From positions 1 through 31,626 of the forward strand of contig JABLYX010000055.1 of the NCBI GenBank assembly GCA_018265615.1: a stretch of DNA of 31,626 nt, in the 5' to 3' direction. Below, piece after piece: positions 7,006-15,545 of this stretch (within the stretch, counting starts at the first letter, position 1; each line of letters begins with the position of its first letter). Made by a program: the position numbers and the translations under genes. The notes beneath the pieces were generated by a model. The model was not told the origin of the DNA, did not search any database, and was given only the letters and a program-made list of their open reading frames with translations. Origin of the DNA: Lentisphaeria bacterium (lineage in GTDB: Bacteria; Verrucomicrobiota; Lentisphaeria; Victivallales; Victivallaceae).

Positions 7006-7023
7006 TGCTTCAACCTTGAAGCA
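7006..7023. promoter_or_regulatory. Perfect 8+8 palindrome, candidate LacI operator
   Basis: TGCTTCAA-CC-TTGAAGCA is a perfect 8-bp inverted repeat around a 2-bp centre, in the 82-bp gap right after the terminator-like hairpin and 18 bp before the prepilin start. Its size fits LacI-family operators, and it could equally form a leader hairpin. No clear -35/-10 pair was found in the gap. Confidence 0.5.
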
Positions 7024-7041
7024 ACAAAAAGGGAGCCGACC

Positions 7042-7770
7042 ATGAAACGACATTTTACCTTGATCGAGCTGCTCGTGGTGATAGCGATCATCGCGATTCT
7101 GGCGGGGATGCTGCTGCCCGCGCTGAACCGGGCGCGCGAGAGCGCACATGCTTCAAGCTGCCTGAGCAACCTGAAGCAGCTGGGCACAGGGATGCAGCTC
7201 TATGCGGATGCGAACGGCGGGCTGCTGCCGCCGATGAAGCGGGTTGTGAATGGAAGCGGCGCCTGGTGGACCGAGTACCTGATCGGCAACCGGATGATTA
7301 CCGGCGGAGTGATGGGGTGCCCTTCCGTGAAAACCGAAACGATCAACTGGAAGAATGTTTCGGAGGCCGATGCTTTCACCGGCAATGCGAATTTCGAGTG
7401 GCCGCACTATGCGCTGAATGAATCCTGCGCGCCTTATGAGAATGATAACTTCGTGTCGCGGAAGCTGAGCCGGGCGAAGTCGCCGTCGATGACCCTGAGC
7501 AATGCGGATACGGCCAGCGGCAACAGCAGCGGCGGGATGCGGATGTTCACGCCGAACCTGATCCAGCAGTATAATACGACCGGGAGCTTTTCGATCATCG
7601 ACCTCCGGCACAGCCAGGGAGCGAATGCGCTGTTCCTGGACGGTCACGCCGCTGCGCGGAAATCCCCGACGAAGCTGTCGATCAACTACTCGGCGGACGA
7701 CAATCCCTACAAGGATGTGTTTGAGGGCAATACGCAGTATCCGGAACCGGGAACCCTGTGGGGCTTCTGA
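7042..7770 (+). CDS. Prepilin-type secreted protein with H-X9-DG motif
   Basis: A 242-residue type II secretion/type IV pilin-like protein. The N-terminus KRHFTLIELLVVIAIIAILAG is the class III prepilin signal: a short basic leader, a cleavage site before F, E at mature position 5, and a hydrophobic helix. The body has C-rich and aromatic patches, and near the end the H-SQGANALFL-DG motif that marks the DUF1559-like pseudopilins expanded in Planctomycetes and Lentisphaerae. It is expected to be processed by prepilin peptidase and displayed outside the inner membrane. The start at 7042 follows GGGAG; the frame is open further upstream but lacks a start with a ribosome binding site. Placement among sugar-degradation genes is typical of this phylum, but its role there is unknown. 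Confidence 0.88.
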   Translation: MKRHFTLIELLVVIAIIAILAGMLLPALNRARESAHASSCLSNLKQLGTGMQLYADANGGLLPPMKRVVNGSGAWWTEYLIGNRMITGGVMGCPSVKTETINWKNVSEADAFTGNANFEWPHYALNESCAPYENDNFVSRKLSRAKSPSMTLSNADTASGNSSGGMRMFTPNLIQQYNTTGSFSIIDLRHSQGANALFLDGHAAARKSPTKLSINYSADDNPYKDVFEGNTQYPEPGTLWGF

Positions 7771-8717
7771 TGCAGTACGGAGAGGTGCCGCAGGCGCTTC
7801 CGGGAGTTGACCGGAGGGAGAAAGCGGCGGTATTCACCCGGAAAAACATTCGTCCGGCGCTGCCGGAGCCGGAAACGTTCAACGAATTCTGGCGCAGCGG
7901 GCTGGCTGAAGTGTCGGCGATTCCGGCAGATGTCTGCCGGACGCGGATCGAGGCGCTGTGCAACGACCGGCGCGAGGTATGCCGGATCAGCTTCGCGACG
8001 GTCGGCGGCGGGCGGATCTACGGTTTCCTGACGCGGCCGGCCGGCGCGGGACCGTTCCCCGCGCTGGTGTCGGTGCCGGGAGCGGGGCCGGGAACCGGGC
8101 CGGATGCGGAGTCGGCCGACGAGGGCTTTGCGGCATTGCGCTGCAACGTGTTCCCGTATGAAACGACCGGGGACTGCGCGGAAAACGAACGGCGTTATGA
8201 GGCGTTCAACCGGGAAAAACTGTACATCTACCGGGGTGCGGAGTCACCGGAGCACAGCCTGATGCGCTCCGCGCTGCTTGGAATCGCACGGGCGGTGGAG
8301 TGGCTCGCGGATCAGCCGTTCGCGGATGCGGAGCGGATCGGCATCTTCGGTTCAAGCCAGGGCGGCGGCTTCGCGCTGATGCTGGCCGGACTGGTTCCGC
8401 GCTTCCGCGCAGTGGCGGTGAATGTCCCCGCCTTCTGCGACTTCGGCGGCGAAAAGAGCGGTTGGCCGCAGTTCCGGCAGCACGGCTTCGATCGGATGGG
8501 GCTCTTCGACGCCGCGTATTTCGCGGCCCGGATTCAATGCCCGGTAAAGATGATCGCCGGGTGGCGGGACGAGGTGTGTCCGCCCGAATCGGTCTACGCC
8601 GCCTATAACAGCGTCAAAGCGCCGAAGGAGATCATCGACGAACCGTCAATGGCGCATGAAATCCGGCCGAGTTACGGCCGTCTGCAGCGATGGCTGAAAG
8701 AGGAGTTGAAAGGATAA
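7770..8717 (+). CDS. Acetyl xylan esterase (AXE1)-like alpha/beta hydrolase
   Basis: A 315-residue alpha/beta hydrolase. The nucleophile elbow is G-S-S196-Q-G (RIGIFGSSQGGGFALML), the acid is in AGWRDEVCPPESVYAAYN, and the base is in PSMAHEI near the C-terminus, the order seen in the carbohydrate esterase 7/AXE1 group. These enzymes remove acetyl groups from xylo-oligosaccharides and related acetylated sugars. There is no signal peptide, so it should act inside the cell on imported oligosaccharides. The ATG overlaps the stop of the prepilin gene (TGATG), so the two are coupled; an in-frame ATG 12 bp upstream is less likely. The N-terminus contains the FNEFWRSGLAE segment common to the family. 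Other ester substrates cannot be excluded. Confidence 0.82.
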   Translation: MQYGEVPQALPGVDRREKAAVFTRKNIRPALPEPETFNEFWRSGLAEVSAIPADVCRTRIEALCNDRREVCRISFATVGGGRIYGFLTRPAGAGPFPALVSVPGAGPGTGPDAESADEGFAALRCNVFPYETTGDCAENERRYEAFNREKLYIYRGAESPEHSLMRSALLGIARAVEWLADQPFADAERIGIFGSSQGGGFALMLAGLVPRFRAVAVNVPAFCDFGGEKSGWPQFRQHGFDRMGLFDAAYFAARIQCPVKMIAGWRDEVCPPESVYAAYNSVKAPKEIIDEPSMAHEIRPSYGRLQRWLKEELKG

Positions 8718-8721
8718 TACG

Positions 8722-9987
8722 ATGGAAATTTCATTGAAACTGTTGCCGGTTTCCCCGGTGAGCCGCCGGGTGCCGGTGGATGCCCGCTATGCGTTTCGCA
8801 GCGCGGCTCCGGCGGAGCTCCGCCTGACGCTGGCCGGGAATGAGGTCATGCGGCAGAAGCCCGGCGAACCGAATGCGGCGGGCTGGTGCTCCGGAGTGCG
8901 GAAACTCGACCTGACCCGGTTTGCCGGCAGGGTCGAAGTGAAGTTCGAACTGCTGGACGAAGCCGGAAGCGTGATCGCCGCTGCCGCCCAACCGCTTGAA
9001 ATCGTGGATGTCGAATCGCGTTCCACCGGCCGGATCGACGGCGCGTGGTGCGGTTTGTACCACTGGAGCGAGGAGGAAGGGCGGCTCTGGAACAGGGAGC
9101 TGCGGAAGTTCACCGCCGATGACTGGCGGGAGCTGATCCGCTCGATGCACGGGATCGGCATGGATGTGGTGATTTTGCAGGAGCTGTTCCGCAATCAGGA
9201 GTATTACGGCAAACACCGGATTCCGGAAACAGGTTATCAGGGGCGGGCGTTCTATCCGTCGGAGCTGTTTCCGGGGCGGATGGAGACCGGCTGCGACGAT
9301 CCGGTCGAAGCGATCCTCTCCGCCGCCGACGAGCTGGGGATGGCGGTGCTGCCGGGGATCGGGATGTATGCGTGGTTCGACTTCACGCCGGAATCGCTCG
9401 ACTGGCACTGCCGGGTGGCGCGCGAGGTGTGGAAGCGGTACGGCCGCCACAGCTCCTTCTACGGCTGGTACATCTCCGAGGAGGTGTTCGGCAACCTGAA
9501 CCGGAGTACGGAAACGCCGGAGGAGATCGCCGCCTTTTTCCGTGAATTCGGCAAACTGCGCGACGAGCTCGACCCGACGCTGCCGGTGATGCTGGCGCCG
9601 AACTGTTTCGAGGTGCCGTCGGCGCTCGACAGCTGGAAGCTGCTGGCGCGCGAACTGGATATCCTCTGCCCGTTCGGCTTCAACCGGATGCCGGAGGGGG
9701 ATCTCGCGCCGGAGCAGGCGATCGCGCTGATGCAGTCGATCGCCGACGAAAATGGCGCGCATCTGTGGCTGGATATGGAGATTTTTCTCTTCAAGGAGGA
9801 TATGGCCCTCTATCCGCGTCCGGTCGATGAAATCTTTTACGAGCTGGAGAACTACCGGAGCTTTGAAAAGGTGCTCTGCTACCAGTTCCCCGGCCTGCTG
9901 AACGCCCCCGGCTCCCGGCTGACTCCCGGCGGGCCGGATACCGTGAAGCTCTACTGCGATTACCGGAGGAGAATCCATGCTGACTGA
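8722..9987 (+). CDS. DUF4434-like TIM-barrel protein, probable glycoside hydrolase
   Basis: A 421-residue protein without signal peptide. About 100 N-terminal residues form a beta-rich domain (LRLTLAGNEV, VEVKFELLDEAGSVI), followed by a barrel-like region with MHGIGMDVVILQELFRNQEYY, GMAVLPGIGMYAWFDF, HSSFYGWYISEEVFGN and LWLDMEIFLF. The E-E in GWYISEE and the D/E in LWLDMEIF are plausible catalytic acids at strand ends, as in DUF4434 and related GH-like barrels. It starts 4 bp after the esterase stop with AAAGGA upstream, and overlaps the symporter start by 11 bp, so it sits inside the operon. A second, shorter protein of the same kind lies just beyond the symporter. Substrate not known. Confidence 0.65.
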   Translation: MEISLKLLPVSPVSRRVPVDARYAFRSAAPAELRLTLAGNEVMRQKPGEPNAAGWCSGVRKLDLTRFAGRVEVKFELLDEAGSVIAAAAQPLEIVDVESRSTGRIDGAWCGLYHWSEEEGRLWNRELRKFTADDWRELIRSMHGIGMDVVILQELFRNQEYYGKHRIPETGYQGRAFYPSELFPGRMETGCDDPVEAILSAADELGMAVLPGIGMYAWFDFTPESLDWHCRVAREVWKRYGRHSSFYGWYISEEVFGNLNRSTETPEEIAAFFREFGKLRDELDPTLPVMLAPNCFEVPSALDSWKLLARELDILCPFGFNRMPEGDLAPEQAIALMQSIADENGAHLWLDMEIFLFKEDMALYPRPVDEIFYELENYRSFEKVLCYQFPGLLNAPGSRLTPGGPDTVKLYCDYRRRIHAD

Positions 9988-11803
9988 AAAACTTCTGGCG
10001 CTCGACCCGATCATCATCGGCGTCTATCTGGTCGCCTCACTGCTGCTCGGTATTTTCGGCAGCAAACTATTGGGGATGAACAACTCCAAAGAGGACGACT
10101 ACTATCTGGCCGGGCGGAAAATGCCCGGCTGGCTGAACGGCATGAGCGTGGCGGCGACCGCGCTGAACAGCGACGTCGCGCCGCTCTACTGCGGCATCGC
10201 GGTGGTGACCGGGCTTTCCGGCTGCTGGTTCTTCCTCTCCCGCTTCGGGATGGCGCTGCTGTTGGCGGCGATCCTGTTCGCGGTACGCTGGCGGCAGATG
10301 GGAATCAAGACCGGCCCGGAATTCTTCCACCTCCGGTTCGGCGCGGGCAACAAATTCGCGCGGGTCTATTCATCATTGACCTCGGTGCTGATCGGCATGG
10401 TGCCGTGGATCGGTGCGGGGCTGATCGGCATCCACCTCGTCGCGGCCCCGATCTTCGGGATCGACAGCAAAGCGGTGACTTTGCTGATCGTGCTGCCGCT
10501 GCTGACCGTCTACGTGTGGACCAGCGGCCTCGCGGGCGTGCTGCTGACCGATGCGATGCAGGGCTTTGTGATCCTCGCGGCCAATTTGGTGATGGTCGGC
10601 GCGGTGCTCTGGGCGTTCGGCGGCCCTTCCGGGCTGGCGGAGGCGGTGATGAATGCGGCCGGGCCCGAAACCGGCGGCGCGATTCTGTCGGTCCTGCCGC
10701 AGACGGATAATCCGGTACTGAGCCCGCTGAGCATCTTCGCCTGGATGGTGATCGTGTCGGTCGGCGCGGGCAGTGCGGTCGGCGCCGACGGTCAGCGGCT
10801 CTTCTCCTGCCGCAGCAACCGCGAGGCGGCGAAGGTCGGCGTCTGGGGTGAAGTGATCCTGTTCGCGATGCTGCTGATGCTGATGCTGCCCGCGATGGGG
10901 CTGCTGGCGCGTTACCCGGAGTTTTACACCGCCTCCCCGGCGGAACGGGAGTTCGCTTATGGGAAAATGCTCTCTGAATTCCTGCCGAAGGGCGGCGTCG
11001 GCCTGACGGTCGCGGCACTGCTGGCGGCGGTGATGAGCACGATTTCGACCCATCTCAACTACGGTTCGCAGACCCTGCTGAACGACGTGTGGCGGCCGCT
11101 GGTCGGAGAGCCGAAGCCGGGCCGCGAGGTCTGGATCGGACGGCTGCTGATGCTCGGCATTGCGGTGCTGTCGGTCGGGGTGGTGTTCGCCGCCGATTCC
11201 CTGCTCGGCATCGCGGTGGTGGTGCTCGGCGTATTCGGCACCTCGGCGGCGTTCGGCTGGGCGCAGTGGTGGTACTGGCGGATCAACTTCAAAGGGTGGT
11301 GTGCGTCGGTGGTCGCCGGGCCGGTGGTCTACCTGATCTGCGGACAGCTGCTGCCGCTGATCCCGTGGTGGGCCGCTGAAATCGCCAGAGGCCCCGCCGA
11401 GGCGCAGAATATGCAGCTGCTGCAGGCGGTGGTCGCACTGGCGGTCAACACCGGCATCTGGCTCACGGTCACGCTGCTGACCAGGCCGGAGGATATGGAG
11501 GTGCTCAAGGAGTTCTATCTGCGCGCCCGTCCGATGGGCTGCTGGGGGCCCGTGCGCCGCGCATTGATCGCCGAAGGGCGGCTGCCGGAAGAGGCCGCGC
11601 CATCGCTGATCCTGCCGGGCGTCGGCGTGGCGGCGGTCGGTTTCACAATGATCGCCGCCGGAGTGTTGACCGCTTCGACGCTCTACGCCGGCAAATATAA
11701 GGAAGCCGCCCTGTGCGGTGCCGTGAGCCTGGCCGCCGGAGTGATTTTCAAAATGATTTTCAACCGTTACATTTCACGCCTGACCGTAAATCAGGAACCA
11801 TAA
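9977..11803 (+). CDS. Sodium:solute symporter (SSS family)
   Basis: A 608-residue polytopic membrane protein with about 13-14 hydrophobic segments. Family traits include the first helix pair with the DYYLAGRKMPGWLNGMSVAATALNSD segment (the sodium-site region of helix 1-2), GIKTGPEFFHLRFG, the YVWTSGLAGVLLTDAMQGFV helix typical of SSS proteins, and AALLAAVMSTISTHLNYGSQTLLNDV, the helix with the conserved S/T residues of the Na2 site. It should couple sodium entry to uptake of a sugar or similar small solute. A GGAGGAG lies before the ATG, and the start overlaps the end of the preceding gene. The gene is flanked by two DUF4434-like proteins, so the transported solute is probably their substrate or product. 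Confidence 0.9.
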   Translation: MLTEKLLALDPIIIGVYLVASLLLGIFGSKLLGMNNSKEDDYYLAGRKMPGWLNGMSVAATALNSDVAPLYCGIAVVTGLSGCWFFLSRFGMALLLAAILFAVRWRQMGIKTGPEFFHLRFGAGNKFARVYSSLTSVLIGMVPWIGAGLIGIHLVAAPIFGIDSKAVTLLIVLPLLTVYVWTSGLAGVLLTDAMQGFVILAANLVMVGAVLWAFGGPSGLAEAVMNAAGPETGGAILSVLPQTDNPVLSPLSIFAWMVIVSVGAGSAVGADGQRLFSCRSNREAAKVGVWGEVILFAMLLMLMLPAMGLLARYPEFYTASPAEREFAYGKMLSEFLPKGGVGLTVAALLAAVMSTISTHLNYGSQTLLNDVWRPLVGEPKPGREVWIGRLLMLGIAVLSVGVVFAADSLLGIAVVVLGVFGTSAAFGWAQWWYWRINFKGWCASVVAGPVVYLICGQLLPLIPWWAAEIARGPAEAQNMQLLQAVVALAVNTGIWLTVTLLTRPEDMEVLKEFYLRARPMGCWGPVRRALIAEGRLPEEAAPSLILPGVGVAAVGFTMIAAGVLTASTLYAGKYKEAALCGAVSLAAGVIFKMIFNRYISRLTVNQEP

Positions 11804-11818
11804 AAAGGATTCATTCCC

Positions 11819-12754
11819 ATGCAGATAACCGGAACCTTCCTCGATGAAATCAGCCATGACATCCCGCACCAGAACTGGGGGCGGGCCGAGTGGGACCGCG
11901 ACTTCGCGTCGATGAAGTCGATCGGAATCGACACTGTGATCCTGATCCGCTGCGGCCACCGCCGGTTCATCACCTATCCGTCCAGATACCTGATGGAGCA
12001 CGAAGGGTGCTACAAGCCGTCGACGGACCTCGTTGACCTGTTCCTCGACCTCGCCGAAAAGTACGGCATGAAGTTCTATTTCGGGTTGTACGACTCCGGC
12101 AGGTACTGGCACAATCACGAGTGCGAACGCGAAATGGAAATCAGCCGCGCCGTCGCCGACGAGGTGTGGAGCCGTTACGGAGAGCGCCGGGCCTTCGGCG
12201 GCTGGTATCTGAATTTCGAGGTCAGCCGGGCCTTCGCCGGAATCACCGGGCTGTATGCCGGAATGGGGCGGTATGTGAAGCAGCTCTCCGGCAATCTGCC
12301 GACGATGATCTCCCCGTATATCGACGGCATCAAGCCGGCGGTGCCGGGCGAGGAGCTGTACAAGGAGGACTCCATCGGCGTCGCCCGGCATGAGGAGGAG
12401 TGGAACGAGATCCTGAAAGGAATTCAGGGCGCGGTTGATATCGTCGCGTTTCAGGACGGCCACTGCGACTATCACGAGCTGGCCGACTACCTGCGGGTCA
12501 ACAAGAAGCTGGCCGACCGCTACGGAATGACCTGCTGGACCAACTGCGAAAGCTTCGACCGCGACATGCCGATCCACTTCCTGCCGATCAAGTGGGACAA
12601 GATGTTAATGAAGCTGGAAGCGGCAAAGGCCGCCGGGATCGAAAAGGCGATCACCTTCGAATTTTCGCACTTCATGAGCCCGAACTCCTGCTACCGTGCC
12701 GCCGGCCATCTTTTCGACCGCTACTGCGAACACTTCAGCCCGGCCGGGAGGTGA
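11819..12754 (+). CDS. DUF4434-domain protein, probable glycoside hydrolase
   Basis: A 311-residue single-domain TIM-barrel-like protein with no signal peptide. It opens with the MQITGTFLDEISHDIPHQNW segment and the W-x-R-DF-x-SMKSIGIDTVI helix/strand typical of DUF4434. It continues with YGMKFYFGLYDSGRYW, AFGGWYLNFEVSRAF (candidate catalytic Glu in FE), VDIVAFQDGH and AITFEFSHFMSPNS. In this family the barrel usually carries two acids at strand ends, and glycosidase activity is suspected rather than shown. AAGGA is 10 bp before the ATG. It is shorter than the related protein at 8722-9987, lacking the N-terminal beta domain. The next gene begins 3 bp after its stop. Confidence 0.75.
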   Translation: MQITGTFLDEISHDIPHQNWGRAEWDRDFASMKSIGIDTVILIRCGHRRFITYPSRYLMEHEGCYKPSTDLVDLFLDLAEKYGMKFYFGLYDSGRYWHNHECEREMEISRAVADEVWSRYGERRAFGGWYLNFEVSRAFAGITGLYAGMGRYVKQLSGNLPTMISPYIDGIKPAVPGEELYKEDSIGVARHEEEWNEILKGIQGAVDIVAFQDGHCDYHELADYLRVNKKLADRYGMTCWTNCESFDRDMPIHFLPIKWDKMLMKLEAAKAAGIEKAITFEFSHFMSPNSCYRAAGHLFDRYCEHFSPAGR

Positions 12755-12757
12755 CGA

Positions 12758-14701
12758 ATGAGAAAGCTCTTATCCATCAGCCTGTTGAGCACGGTTCTGC
12801 CGCTGGCGCTGTCGGCGGCGGTCGAGGATTTCACCAGCTACGCCGACACGGAAGCGCTCCGGAAAAGCTGGACCGGCTTCGGCGGCGACAACCCGGCTCC
12901 CGCGGTCACGCTCTCCGCACTGGACGGCGCACCGGCGATGGAACTGGCGACCGCGGGCGGCCCGGGCGACAAGGTGATCGTGCGCGAACTGGCGGCGCAG
13001 CCGGGCGAACGGCTGACCTTCACGATTCATTCCGATGTGAAAAACGCGCCGGGAGCCTACGCCTACGTCGCGCTGCGCCCCGGCCGCAACGCCGGGAACC
13101 TGGTGCTGCACGACTTCAAGCTTGTTCCGGGGCAGCCGCTCAAAGTGGATATTCCGAACTCCGGCCGCTTCAACTGGCAGGACTATGTGTCGATGCTGAT
13201 CTGCCTGCACGACGCGGGCGCGCCGATGCGGGTCACGGTCGGCGCGATCGACCTGCCGGGTGCAATACCGCCGCACGAATTCCACGATACGCCGGAGGCG
13301 CGCAAGGCGCGGCGGGAGAAGCTGCTGCACGGCCGCACCACCCAGATCGACACCGCGTTTCCGTACTATCATAACCGCTCCGGCGAGAGCATCGCCTCCG
13401 AGCTGCGGGTCAACGGTTTCGAGGCGGTCTACTACTACACCGGCATGGATACCGGGCTGCGCTCCGGGCTGGTCGGCGAGATGCAGCGCCAGGGGCTCGG
13501 CGTCGGGCTCATGACGCTGCCGAGCCTGGTCTACTGGGACGAAGCGCAGCTGGCCGAGCGGCTGCCGGCCGGATGGCGGGATTGGCTGATCCGGTTCACC
13601 GGCAATGAGATGGATCTCTACCGCTTCATCGGCTTCGTCTACCCGGAGTACAACCGATGGTATAAAAAGTACCTGAATGGCATGCTCACCCGGCACCGCT
13701 TCGATGCATTCACCTTCGCTGAAATCATGTATCCGGTCTACGACGGCCCGGAGAAGAATCCGCCGTTCTACGGCGACGTCAGCCCCGGCTTTCAGGCGGC
13801 GTTCAAAGCGGCGACCGGCAATGCGAAGTTCCCGAATTTCACCGATCCCGCCGATCCGGACTATTTCAAAACCAATACCGGACTCTACCGGGAGCTGGTC
13901 GAATACCGGGTCAAAACCATCGACGATTTCTACGACGACATCATCAACGGCCCCGGCGGGGCGCGGGAAGCGATGCCGGAGATTCTCTTCGCGACCTGGA
14001 CGCTCGGGATCAACATTCCGGACGGTGTCGCGAAGCTGCGCGAATGGGAGGGCAACGACATCACCGCGATGATCCGGCGCGTGAAACCCGATCTGCACTT
14101 CATCCAGACCCACGCGCCCGACTGGGCGAATCCGGTACTGCCGGGGGATTATCCGCTGGCTTACAAACCCTTTTTCGACGCGGTCCGCGCCGCGGATCCC
14201 GCGGTGAAGGTCGGAATGCAGGCGGATCTCGGCTCGCTCGGCCCCTCCCGCCGCGACCCCGCATGGCGGAAGAAGTTCTACGAAGCGTGCAAGGAGGCCG
14301 GGGTGGACACCACCACCTACTACGAATTCGGCCTGCGCTGGGAGATCTATTCGCTGCCACCCCGACTCTGCGAAATCCGCCGGGACGGCGACACGCTCCA
14401 ACTGGTGTTCGACCAGCGGCTCGGCGCGGATGCCGCCGCCCTGATGAATGGACGGGAGCTGAAGGGCAAAAAGCGTTCGTACCGGGTCACAGAGTGCCGT
14501 TGGGACGGCAATCTGCTGCGGCTGAAGCTCGACGCGCTTCCGGCGATCGGCGAGCTGCTGGCCGTGCCGGTCGGCGGCGTGGCGGACGACCCTGCGGTGC
14601 GTTTCCCCGCTTCCAACCTGGAGCCGATGCCGCGCGGGCCGGTCAACGCAGTCCCGGCCGGAACCGAGGTGGCGCTGCCGGTTCTTGACGGCCGGCTCTG
14701 A
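12758..14701 (+). CDS. Secreted TIM-barrel protein with shared N-terminal sugar-binding-like domain
   Basis: A 647-residue exported protein: signal peptide (RKLLSISLLSTVLPLALSA), then a domain at about 22-168 that matches each half of the 6003-6959 protein (EDFTSYADTEALRKSWTGF..DNPAP at its start, ICLHDAGAPMRVTVGAIDL at its end). From about 190 a barrel-like catalytic region follows with NGFEAVYYYTGMDTGL, HRFDAFTFAEIMYPVYDGP, PDLHFIQTHAPDWANP and VDTTTYYEFGLRW; E in FAEIMYP and E in YYEFGLRW are candidate acids. The last 100 residues are beta-rich (LQLVFDQRLGADAAAL, LLRLKLDALP). I do not recognise a named GH family. A strong GGAGGTGA precedes the ATG. It is the last gene of the plus-strand row. 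Confidence 0.7.
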   Translation: MRKLLSISLLSTVLPLALSAAVEDFTSYADTEALRKSWTGFGGDNPAPAVTLSALDGAPAMELATAGGPGDKVIVRELAAQPGERLTFTIHSDVKNAPGAYAYVALRPGRNAGNLVLHDFKLVPGQPLKVDIPNSGRFNWQDYVSMLICLHDAGAPMRVTVGAIDLPGAIPPHEFHDTPEARKARREKLLHGRTTQIDTAFPYYHNRSGESIASELRVNGFEAVYYYTGMDTGLRSGLVGEMQRQGLGVGLMTLPSLVYWDEAQLAERLPAGWRDWLIRFTGNEMDLYRFIGFVYPEYNRWYKKYLNGMLTRHRFDAFTFAEIMYPVYDGPEKNPPFYGDVSPGFQAAFKAATGNAKFPNFTDPADPDYFKTNTGLYRELVEYRVKTIDDFYDDIINGPGGAREAMPEILFATWTLGINIPDGVAKLREWEGNDITAMIRRVKPDLHFIQTHAPDWANPVLPGDYPLAYKPFFDAVRAADPAVKVGMQADLGSLGPSRRDPAWRKKFYEACKEAGVDTTTYYEFGLRWEIYSLPPRLCEIRRDGDTLQLVFDQRLGADAAALMNGRELKGKKRSYRVTECRWDGNLLRLKLDALPAIGELLAVPVGGVADDPAVRFPASNLEPMPRGPVNAVPAGTEVALPVLDGRL

Positions 14702-14717
14702 AACCGAAACCCGAAGG

Positions 14718-15476
14718 TCAGAAGAACAGGTATACGGCGCAGAGCACGACGATGACCTGAATGATGTTCTCGAAGAGCTTCTGCGGCATTTTCGAGATGA
14801 TCAGGACGCCGAGTGCTCCGCCCGCAAGCAGAAAGGGAATCATCGCAAGGTCGACCTTCAGCGCATCCGCGGTGATACGCCCGTCCATGATGAAAAGCGG
14901 CATCTTCGTCCAGTTGATGATCATGAAAAACCAGGCGTTGCAGCCCATGTATTTGTCCTTCGGAAGCTTCATCGCGAGAAAATAGATCGCGGCGACGGGA
15001 CCGGCCGCATTCGCAAGATGGGTCGTAAAGCCGAGCAGCGTGCCGTAGAAACCGGCCGCGGCTTTCCCGGAGGGGATCTTATCCGGCGCGACCCGGGAAC
15101 GGACAAAGTTCAATATGGCGAGCCCGAGCACGATCCCGCCGATGAGCATGCGCATGATGCGGTCGTTCCCCTCCGGCAGCAGCCACAGGACGACCGCGCC
15201 GACCGCGAGGCCGGTCCAGGCCCACGGCAGGAGCCGCCAGATAATCTTCCAATCCGCCTTGCGCCGGTACCAGGCGACCGCCATCAGGTCCGCCATGACG
15301 AGCATGATGAGCTGCAATCCGGTCGAGAGCCTGCTTTCGAAAGCCATCGTCAGCATGATGACCGGCAGCACGCCGATTCCCGGAATCGCGGTTTTATTGA
15401 TTCCGATCAGGATCGCGCTCACGATCAGGATCGCAATCTGCACCGGGCCCATCCCGGCATAGAGATCCGCAAACAT
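14718..15476 (-). CDS. Sulfite exporter TauE/SafE (TSUP) family protein
   Basis: A 252-residue membrane protein with about eight hydrophobic segments arranged in two related halves. The family motifs are an early GINKTAIPGIGVLPVIML (G-x-x-K/T-x-x-I-P-G-x-G) and a second, weaker repeat around GFTTHLANAAGPVAAIYFLAM. TSUP proteins move anionic sulfur compounds such as sulfite or sulfoacetate, or related organic acids; the substrate here is open. I chose the ATG at 15476 because a longer frame to a GTG at 15515 would begin inside the purC terminator hairpin. It faces the carbohydrate row end to end, with only 16 bp between the stops and no terminator. It is probably a separate unit, not co-transcribed with purC. 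Confidence 0.8.
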   Translation of the reverse strand: MFADLYAGMGPVQIAILIVSAILIGINKTAIPGIGVLPVIMLTMAFESRLSTGLQLIMLVMADLMAVAWYRRKADWKIIWRLLPWAWTGLAVGAVVLWLLPEGNDRIMRMLIGGIVLGLAILNFVRSRVAPDKIPSGKAAAGFYGTLLGFTTHLANAAGPVAAIYFLAMKLPKDKYMGCNAWFFMIINWTKMPLFIMDGRITADALKVDLAMIPFLLAGGALGVLIISKMPQKLFENIIQVIVVLCAVYLFF

Positions 15477-15501
15477 GGTATTCTGGTCACTTTCAATGAA
15501 T

Positions 15502-15524
15502 AAAAAAGGCGGCACAGGGCCGCC
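15502..15524 (-). terminator. Rho-independent terminator of the rplU-purC unit
   Basis: On the minus strand GGCGGC-CCTGT-GCCGCC is followed by TTTTTT, 22 bp beyond the purC stop. This is a clear intrinsic terminator and excludes read-through as the main source of TSUP expression. Confidence 0.85.
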
Positions 15525-15545
15525 CTTTCCGAAGCATATTTCCGC

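Noticed and set aside
12770..14401. A 543-residue minus-strand open frame, the longest of the antisense frames.
   Set aside because: It is a GC-rich shadow of the 647-residue secreted protein, with Arg/His/Asp/Gly-heavy composition and no motifs.
15476..15515. A 13-residue N-terminal extension of the TSUP protein from a GTG at 15515.
   Set aside because: The GTG lies in the loop/stem of the purC terminator and has no ribosome binding site.
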